A stretch of DNA of 44,324 nucleotides from a bacterium (GTDB lineage: Bacteria > Auribacterota > UBA3054 > JAAYZF01): NCBI GenBank assembly GCA_012514975.1, contig JAAYZF010000300.1:1-44324 (forward strand). The letters are read 5' to 3'. The position numbers and the translations under genes were made by a program. The first letter of the stretch is position 1; the number at the start of each line of letters is the position of its first letter. The notes beneath the pieces are model-generated. The model saw nothing but the letters and a program-made list of their open reading frames with translations, did not search any database and was not told the origin of the DNA. This document shows, piece after piece, positions 39,584 to 44,324 of the stretch.

Positions 39584-40369
39584 CTAGAGAACCTGAAGGG
39601 CCTTGAGCTCCTTCACCAGCTCGGCCGCCATCTCGGCGGGCGCGCCTTCGAGACGCCGGCCGCCGCCGCGCGCCGGCGGGGCGAACACTTCGGCCACCCA
39701 CGTCGGCGAGCCGTCAAGCCCCAGCCGCGCCCGGTCAGCGCCGATTGCCTCGGCGGTCATGACGGGGACCGTGGCCTTCTTCGCGTTCATCTTGCCCTTG
39801 AGGCTGGCAATGCGCGGCTGGTTGATCTCCTTGACCACCGAGATCACCACCGGCATCTGCGCCTCGACCACGTCATACCCCTCCTCCGTCATCCTCTCCG
39901 CCACGATCGTCGCGTTCTCGATCTTCTCGATCTTGCGCACGAACGTGATCTGCGGATACCCAAGGTGCACCGCGATGCCCGGGCCCACCTGCGCCGTGTC
40001 CCCGTCCACCGCCTGCTTGCCGCAGATGATGATGTCGACAACGCCGAGCTTCTTGATCGTCGTGGCAAGCGTGTACGACGTGGCCAGCGTGTCCGAGCCG
40101 GCGAACGCCCGGTCGCTCACCAGCACCGCCTCGTCTGCTCCCAGGCTGATCGCCTCGCGCAACGCGGCTTCCGCCTGCGGCGGCCCCATGGACACGACAA
40201 TCACCTTCCCGCCAAACCGCTCCTTCAGCCGCACGCCCTCCTCGAGCGCATAGCAGTCGAACGGGTTGATGATCGACACGACGCCCTCGCGCATCAGCGT
40301 CTTCGTCTCCGGGTTGATCTTCACGTTCCCCGTGTTGGGAACCTGCTTGATGCACACAACGATGGTCAT
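39584..40369 (-). CDS. etfB: electron transfer flavoprotein beta subunit
   Basis: A 261-residue cytosolic protein. Family markers are VVCIKQVPNT at the N-terminus, FDCYALEEGVRLKE, and CGKQAVDGDTAQVGPGIAVHLG in the middle; the last is the nucleotide-binding signature of EtfB. It forms a heterodimer with EtfA and passes electrons to or from the acyl-CoA dehydrogenase. No good Shine-Dalgarno precedes the ATG; instead a block of short repeats begins 8 bp upstream. The 128-bp gap to acd is filled by those repeats, yet the three genes remain in order on one strand and share a terminator. Confidence 0.94.
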   Translation of the reverse strand: MTIVVCIKQVPNTGNVKINPETKTLMREGVVSIINPFDCYALEEGVRLKERFGGKVIVVSMGPPQAEAALREAISLGADEAVLVSDRAFAGSDTLATSYTLATTIKKLGVVDIIICGKQAVDGDTAQVGPGIAVHLGYPQITFVRKIEKIENATIVAERMTEEGYDVVEAQMPVVISVVKEINQPRIASLKGKMNAKKATVPVMTAEAIGADRARLGLDGSPTWVAEVFAPPARGGGRRLEGAPAEMAAELVKELKALQVL

Positions 40370-40377
40370 AGGGGCAC

Positions 40378-40490
40378 TTGATGACTTGATGATGTGATGA
40401 CTTGATGACTTGATGATCTATGATTTCAGACTGAACACTGAACACTGAACACTATCAGTTCACCGATTACCGATCACCGATTACCGATCT
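40378..40490. repeat. three successive short-repeat families between acd and etfB
   Basis: TGATGACT-type units (40380-40418) are followed by three copies of CTGAACA (40430-40452) and then by CCGATTA / CCGATCA units (about 40461-40488). The block fills the 128-bp gap between two genes of a functional unit. No promoter or hairpin is obvious in it. Confidence 0.85.
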
Positions 40491-40497
40491 CCGGTCG

Positions 40498-41670
40498 TCA
40501 CTCTCCGCTCGCGGCTTCCTTGACGAGCTGGAGGCCGATGACGTCGCGCTGAATCTGGTTCGTACCTTCGTAAATCTGCGTGATCTTTGCGTCGCGCATG
40601 CGTTTTTCCATCGGATATTCCTTCATGTACCCGTAGCCGCCGAACACCTGCACGGCATCGGTCGTCACCTGCATCGCGATATCCGACGCGTACGTCTTGG
40701 CGATGGCTGATTCCTTCGAGCACTTGTGGTCGCCGCTGTCGATCGAGCGGGCGACGGCATACACCATCGCACGCGCCGTTTCGACCCGGATCGACATGTC
40801 GGCGAGGAGGAAGCGCAGGCCCTGGTTGCTGACGATCGGCTTGCCGAACTGCTCGCGCGTGCGGGCGTACGCCACGGCGTCATCGAGCGCGCCGCCCGCA
40901 ATGCCGAGCGCCTGGGCCGCAACGCCCGGGCGCGACATGTCGAACGTGCGCATTGCGGTGAGGAATCCCATGCCTTCCTTGCCGAGCATGTTGGCCGCGG
41001 GCACGCGGCAGTCTTCGAACACGAGCTCGTACGTGCTCGAGGCGCGGATGCCCATCTTGTCCTCCTTCTTGCCGAAAGAGAAGCCCGGTGTGCCCTTCTC
41101 GACGATGAAGGCCGACGCGCCGCGCGCGCCCTTCTTCTTGTCCGTCATGGCGACGATGCTGTACGTCTCGGCCACCTCGCCGTTGGTGATCCACTGCTTG
41201 GTGCCGTTGAGAATGTAGTGATCGCCGTCGCGTTTCGCGGTCGTCTGGATGCTGCCTGCGTCGGAGCCGGCGCCCGCTTCAGTCAGGCCGAACGCGGCGA
41301 TCTTCTTGCCGGAGGCCAGGTCGGGCAGGTACTTCTTCTTCTGCTCCTCACTCCCCATCAGGATGATCGGAATCGTGCCGAGCGCCGTTGCCGCGAGGCA
41401 GAGCGATATGCCGCCGCACGCCTTGCTCAGCTCCTCGGTCGCGATCACGAGGTTCATGATGCCCATGCCGTCGTCCGGGCCGAGCATGCCGCCGTATTCC
41501 TCGCTGACATACACGCCGAACAGGCCGGCATCGGCGATGACTTTCTGGATGTCCCAGGGGAATTCGTTTTTCTCGTCAAACTCGATTGCCGCAGGTTTGA
41601 TCACCTTCTGCGCGATCTCCCGCGCGGTCTCCTTGATCATCTGCTGAGTTTCGGTCAGGAACCAGTTCAT
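40498..41670 (-). CDS. acyl-CoA dehydrogenase
   Basis: A 390-residue FAD enzyme forming the alpha,beta double bond in acyl-CoA, or reducing enoyl-CoA if coupled to a bifurcating ETF. FAD- and substrate-binding motifs are AAFGLTEAGAGSDAG and QWITNGEVA. The catalytic base is Glu368 in QIYEGTNQIQRD, the position used by short-chain enzymes such as butyryl-CoA dehydrogenase. The start at 41670 has AAGGA 6 bp upstream. It heads the acd-etfB-etfA unit behind a strong promoter at 41820-41792. No thiolase, crotonase or hydroxyacyl-CoA dehydrogenase is in the window, so the pathway is uncertain. Confidence 0.94.
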   Translation of the reverse strand: MNWFLTETQQMIKETAREIAQKVIKPAAIEFDEKNEFPWDIQKVIADAGLFGVYVSEEYGGMLGPDDGMGIMNLVIATEELSKACGGISLCLAATALGTIPIILMGSEEQKKKYLPDLASGKKIAAFGLTEAGAGSDAGSIQTTAKRDGDHYILNGTKQWITNGEVAETYSIVAMTDKKKGARGASAFIVEKGTPGFSFGKKEDKMGIRASSTYELVFEDCRVPAANMLGKEGMGFLTAMRTFDMSRPGVAAQALGIAGGALDDAVAYARTREQFGKPIVSNQGLRFLLADMSIRVETARAMVYAVARSIDSGDHKCSKESAIAKTYASDIAMQVTTDAVQVFGGYGYMKEYPMEKRMRDAKITQIYEGTNQIQRDVIGLQLVKEAASGE

Positions 41671-41791
41671 AGCATCCTTCGTGGTCTCGACGGTTACCGG
41701 CACGACCAGTGCCGCTGTGCAATACTACTCATGCCCGGCTGCGAACGACTGCTCGTCCGGGCGCGTGTCCCTTCTACAAAAAACGCCTGAT

Positions 41792-41820
41792 AGTATATCA
41801 AAACGCGCCCTGACGGTCAA
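41792..41820 (-). promoter_or_regulatory. promoter of the acd-etfBA operon
   Basis: On the minus strand TTGACC (41820-41815), 17 bp, TGaTATACT with the hexamer at 41797-41792. The leader to the ATG at 41670 is about 115 nt. Confidence 0.7.
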
Positions 41821-41886
41821 ATCAAAACGAAAAACGGCGGCGCAACGGATTCGAGTGCCGTACCGAGGGGCGAGGTGGGCTGCAGC

Positions 41887-42348
41887 ATGGGTACATCGGC
41901 ACAGGAACGCTTGCGGACGCGTGTCAGCATGCTCGTACGGCAGGCAGCGACTCCGGTCGCGGCCAAATCGTTCGCGCGAACGGGAGCGCTGTGGCTGTTG
42001 GCGCGGCACAGCCGCGGGCGATTGAGCGCGCGCGAGATTGGAGAAGCGATGGGCGGGATCACGACGAGCGCCATCACGCACGCGAAGCGGCTGATGGAGG
42101 AAACGCTGCGGAAGAGCACGACGTTCCATCGGCGTGTCGCCACGCGCCAGCACAAGACGCAGCCGGGCAAGACTGTCGTCATGGGCTCTCACTCGATTGT
42201 CACGGAATGGGGCATCTACCGGTTCACCTACTGGTTCAGCGTGCCGGAAGACGCCTGGAAGACACCGCAGAGCGACACGCTGGGCAGGACGTCGGTATGT
42301 GAAGCCGGGAGTCTGTGGGTCTTCCTGTACAACTGGGTGCTGTCGTGA
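41887..42348 (+). CDS. small protein with DnaA-domain-IV-like helix-turn-helix, function unknown
   Basis: A 153-residue protein. Residues about 25-75 resemble the C-terminal DNA-binding domain of DnaA: an Ala/Leu/Arg helix (ALWLLARHSRG), LSAREIGEAMGG as first helix and turn, and TSAITHAKRLMEE as the recognition helix. The same domain also occurs at the end of some REP-associated Y1 transposases, but no transposase catalytic motif is present here. The remaining half (about 95-153) is basic then aromatic (WGIYRFTYWFSV; SLWVFLYNWVLS) and unknown to me. The ATG at 41887 has GAGG about 11 bp upstream; a GTG at 41875 is possible. It is convergent with the ferritin-like gene. Confidence 0.68.
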   Translation: MGTSAQERLRTRVSMLVRQAATPVAAKSFARTGALWLLARHSRGRLSAREIGEAMGGITTSAITHAKRLMEETLRKSTTFHRRVATRQHKTQPGKTVVMGSHSIVTEWGIYRFTYWFSVPEDAWKTPQSDTLGRTSVCEAGSLWVFLYNWVLS

Positions 42349-42363
42349 TCACTCGAGGACTCT

Positions 42364-42651
42364 TCAGTCGTGCGCGACAGGCCTGGTCGTGAAAAGGTAA
42401 TCCTTCAGTTCCTTGGAGAACGCAGGGTCTTTCCTGCGAATCCACTCGAGGACCATCGCGGCATGCTCCTTTTCCTCGTCGCGGTTGTGCGCGAGAATCG
42501 CCTTCAGCTTCCGGTCCTTGCATGCATCAGCCCTCTGGTTGTACCAGTCAACCGCCTCGAGCTCTTCAACGAGCGAGACGATGGCGCGATGCATGTCTTT
42601 TGTCTCGTCAGACAAATCCGCAGCTTGCTCGTGCAGGCCGATACTTGACAT
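42364..42651 (-). CDS. encapsulated ferritin-like protein (EncFtn-like), without adjacent encapsulin
   Basis: A 95-residue two-helix ferritin-like protein. The core MHRAIVSLVEELEAVDWYNQR and ILAHNRDEEKEHAAMVLEW is nearly the canonical encapsulated-ferritin sequence. The ferroxidase ligands correspond to Glu30, Glu60 and His63, with Trp36 conserved. Such proteins form a ring decamer and oxidise Fe2+ for storage inside an encapsulin shell. Here the chain ends at YLFTTRPVAHD, without the C-terminal cargo-loading peptide, and no encapsulin gene is present on either side. AGGAG precedes the ATG. The promoter is at 42734-42706. Confidence 0.92.
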   Translation of the reverse strand: MSSIGLHEQAADLSDETKDMHRAIVSLVEELEAVDWYNQRADACKDRKLKAILAHNRDEEKEHAAMVLEWIRRKDPAFSKELKDYLFTTRPVAHD

Positions 42652-42705
42652 TACGGTTTCTCCTGTGTGTCGGTTGGGTGATCGAACGGCTTCATATGCA
42701 GACCT

Positions 42706-42734
42706 ATTCTACAGAAACGACCTGATCTGATCAA
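42706..42734 (-). promoter_or_regulatory. promoter of the ferritin-like gene
   Basis: On the minus strand TTGATC (42734-42729), 17 bp, TAGAAT (42711-42706), preceded by TG. The leader to the ATG at 42651 is about 45-50 nt. Confidence 0.55.
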
Positions 42735-42743
42735 CAAGGCGCC

Positions 42744-44123
42744 TCACCCGCGGTCCGCAAGATCATACTCTGCAATGATATACGGGTGCTGCGGATCGTA
42801 CTTCGTCAGCGGCGTGGCATTTGCGACGCGGCCGGGCGGGCGGCAGTTCGCGCCCGCAGTGCCGGACGCCTTGTCGCCAAGGTCGGCGCGGCAGGCATCG
42901 AGCTTCGCCTGCAGTCCCTTCACGATTTCCGGATGCTGAGCCGCGACATCCGTCGTCTCGCCGATGTCGGCAACGAGGTCGTACAGCGCGAACATTGTCT
43001 CGCCTCTTTTGCGCACATGGAGTTTCCATCTGCCCGAGCGGACCGCTTCGAGATCATTGGCGCAGTAGTAGAAGAACGTGTCGCGCGGGCTGCGTGAGCC
43101 GGCGGGATTGCGCAGCAGGGCGCTGAAGTCCCTGCCGTCGATGATGCGGTCTTCCGGCGGCGCGCCACCGGCCAATCGTACGAAAGTGGGCAGGAAATCG
43201 ATCGAGGAAACGATCTCGCCCGAGACGGCGCCGGCAGGGATCGTGCCGGGCCAGTACGCGATGCAGGGGACGCGCTGGCCGCCTTCCCAAGTGGTGCCCT
43301 TCGTGCCGCGCAGGGGGACGTTGCTGCCTCCGTGGTCGCCGCGCGAGCCGTTGTCGGACGTGAAGATCACGAGCGTCTGCGTGTCAATGCCCAGCTCCCG
43401 CAGCTCATGGAGCAGCACGCGCACGCTCCAGTCGACGCACGCCACCGCGCCGCCGTAGGCGCCATTGCGCGATCTGTCGGCGAACGTCTTCGGCGGGTAG
43501 ATCGGCAGATGGACGTACATCTGGGCGAAATAGAGGAAGAAGGGCCGGTCGTGGTTCGCGCGGATGAACCGGACGCATTCGTCCACATAGCGTTCGGTGA
43601 GCGCGGCCTGGTCGGGCTGCTGCTGGATGACGTCCTCATCGAGCAACAGCGGCAGGGGCGGACGATTCCTCTGGTTGTCGTTGACCTGGCGGCCCATGTC
43701 GTTGCTGTACGGGATGCCGAAGTAGCTGTCGAAGCCATGGCGTGTCGGCAGGAACTCGGGCTGATCGCCGCAATGCCATTTGCCTACGATCTTCGTCGCA
43801 TAGCCCTGTTGTTTGAGCAGCGAGGCGACGGTCGCCTCCTTGGTGCTGAGGCCGGTTGCATGGCCTGGGAAGAGCACCCAGGCATCGTTGTCGAACGTGC
43901 CGAATCCGATGCGGCGCGGATAGCATCCGGTCATCATCGCGCCGCGTGAAGGCGAGCAGACGGGCGAAGCCATGTAGAAATCGGTGAAGCGGATGCCCTC
44001 GGCAGCCATGCGGTCGAGCGTTGGCGTGTCGTTCACCGGCGAGCCATAGCATCCAAGGTCGCCATAGCCAAGGTCATCGCAGTTGATGAGGATGATGTTG
44101 GGCTGCTGCCGCTGCGTGCTCAT
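42744..44123 (-). CDS. type I sulfatase (arylsulfatase A-like)
   Basis: A 459-residue sulfatase. The metal-binding Asp16-Asp17 are in NCDDLGYGDLGCYG, the formylglycine site is Cys56-Ser-Pro-Ser-Arg60 (SPVCSPSR), and the next helix has TGCYPRR. The second metal motif is FTSDNGSRGDHGG, and the conserved GKWHCGDQPE and GTKGTTWEGG are present. No signal peptide is visible at the ATG at 44123, which has AGGA 7 bp upstream. It belongs to a different subgroup from the sulfatase at 18746. It is monocistronic, with its own promoter, divergent from the LOG-family gene. Substrate unknown. Confidence 0.9.
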   Translation of the reverse strand: MSTQRQQPNIILINCDDLGYGDLGCYGSPVNDTPTLDRMAAEGIRFTDFYMASPVCSPSRGAMMTGCYPRRIGFGTFDNDAWVLFPGHATGLSTKEATVASLLKQQGYATKIVGKWHCGDQPEFLPTRHGFDSYFGIPYSNDMGRQVNDNQRNRPPLPLLLDEDVIQQQPDQAALTERYVDECVRFIRANHDRPFFLYFAQMYVHLPIYPPKTFADRSRNGAYGGAVACVDWSVRVLLHELRELGIDTQTLVIFTSDNGSRGDHGGSNVPLRGTKGTTWEGGQRVPCIAYWPGTIPAGAVSGEIVSSIDFLPTFVRLAGGAPPEDRIIDGRDFSALLRNPAGSRSPRDTFFYYCANDLEAVRSGRWKLHVRKRGETMFALYDLVADIGETTDVAAQHPEIVKGLQAKLDACRADLGDKASGTAGANCRPPGRVANATPLTKYDPQHPYIIAEYDLADRG

Positions 44124-44166
44124 GGGACATCCTGTTGGTTGTTGATGAGAGCCGGTCATGTGTGAA

Positions 44167-44196
44167 ATGATAGCACAGACCGGACGGGAATGTCAA
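44167..44196 (-). promoter_or_regulatory. promoter of the arylsulfatase-like gene
   Basis: On the minus strand TTGACA (44196-44191), 18 bp, TGcTATCAT with the hexamer at 44172-44167. The leader is about 40 nt. Confidence 0.6.
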
Positions 44197-44218
44197 AGAG
44201 GAGCGGCGAGGACGTTTT

Positions 44219-44227
44219 TGGTACAAT
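44219..44227 (+). promoter_or_regulatory. extended -10 element abutting the LOG-family gene
   Basis: TGgTACAAT (hexamer 44222-44227) lies eight bases before the ATG at 44236, predicting a leaderless transcript. No clear -35 is seen. Confidence 0.5.
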
Positions 44228-44235
44228 GAAGGCGT

Positions 44236-44324
44236 ATGCACGCCGTGTGCGTCAACTGCGGTTCAAGCCCCGGCGCGCTGCCCGCCTATACCGAGGCGGC
44301 GCGCGCGCTGGGAATGCTGCTTGC
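44236..44324 (+). CDS. LOG-family protein (cytokinin riboside 5'-monophosphate phosphoribohydrolase-like), 5' end only
   Basis: The first 29 codons are in the window and the gene runs off the right edge. The translation begins MHAVCVNCGSSPGALPAY followed by TEAARALGMLL, which matches the start of TIGR00730/LOG Rossmann-fold proteins (C-V-x-C-G-S-S-x-G, then A-A-x-x-L-G). Members cleave the N-glycosidic bond of nucleoside 5'-monophosphates. The catalytic GGxGTxxE lies beyond the window, so activity cannot be judged. The ATG lies eight bases after an extended -10 and has no separate Shine-Dalgarno. Confidence 0.75.
   Translation, partial: MHAVCVNCGSSPGALPAYTEAARALGMLL

Noticed and set aside
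38486-40381. A 631-codon open frame on the + strand opposite etfA and etfB
   Set aside because: It mirrors two certain genes codon for codon. In this GC-rich DNA the antisense frame is long by composition, and its translation is a His/Arg-rich mixture with no family pattern.
1-44324. tRNA or rRNA genes
   Set aside because: I looked for CCA-ended cloverleaf-like stretches and conserved rRNA words in the spacers and saw none. A covariance-model scan would be needed to exclude them fully.

Overview
The window is GC-rich bacterial chromosome: about 45 protein genes, no rRNA, tRNA or CRISPR seen, and no IS element or phage gene recognised. The gene types suggest a member of the PVC group, most like Kiritimatiellota or Lentisphaerae. 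They include a PEP-CTERM parallel beta-helix protein, an SHD1-like domain fused to a papain-fold protease, two formylglycine sulfatases, a clan GH-D alpha-galactosidase-like enzyme, a URO-D-like methyltransferase, CBM6, four-helix-bundle suffix proteins and a TPR-GlmM-ExbB-ExbD operon. The taxon is an inference from gene content only.

Layout. 1-2.8 kb: a repeat-rich left edge, a small DUF6504-like gene and two zinc alcohol dehydrogenases in one operon. 2.9-8.6 kb: SHD1-papain protease, PEP-CTERM beta-helix protein, and a minus-strand pair of URO-D-like methyltransferase plus SGNH hydrolase. 8.67-10.37 kb: a tandem pair of four-helix-bundle suffix/zinc-finger proteins, riddled inside and outside with arrays of GATC at an exact 9-bp period. 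10.55-13.8 kb: beta-phosphoglucomutase, CCA/poly(A) polymerase family enzyme and a membrane-anchored Gly/Arg-rich protein behind a consensus promoter. 13.85-18.75 kb (minus): TPR protein, GlmM, ExbB and ExbD. 18.75-22.07 kb (minus): sulfatase and GH36-like enzyme, divergent from 22.2-24.6 kb (plus): ABC ATPase, permease and a His-rich periplasmic-type protein. 24.6-30.1 kb (plus): nucleotidyltransferase, ZIP metal transporter, CbiM-N-Q-O cobalt/nickel importer and an M24 metallopeptidase. 30.3-33.6 kb: orphan NarL-type response regulator, thioredoxin-like protein and a CBM6 lipoprotein. 33.6-38.3 kb (minus): polyprenyl-phosphate-sugar type GT2, TVP38/VTT protein, GT39-like transferase, UDP-glucuronate-epimerase-like protein and a CX5R phosphatase. 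38.3-41.8 kb (minus): acyl-CoA dehydrogenase with EtfB and a ferredoxin-fused EtfA. 41.9-44.3 kb: a DnaA-domain-IV-like small protein, an orphan encapsulated-ferritin-like protein, a second sulfatase and the start of a LOG-family gene.

Two window-wide signals stand out. First, sigma70-like promoters are easy to read (TTGnnn, 17-18 bp, often an extended TGnTATAAT). In six cases the -10 box ends only 5-9 bp before the ATG, which implies leaderless mRNAs. Second, spacers, and the two four-helix genes, carry several different families of 7-9 bp imperfect tandem repeats. All promoter, terminator and family calls were made by eye without database searches.
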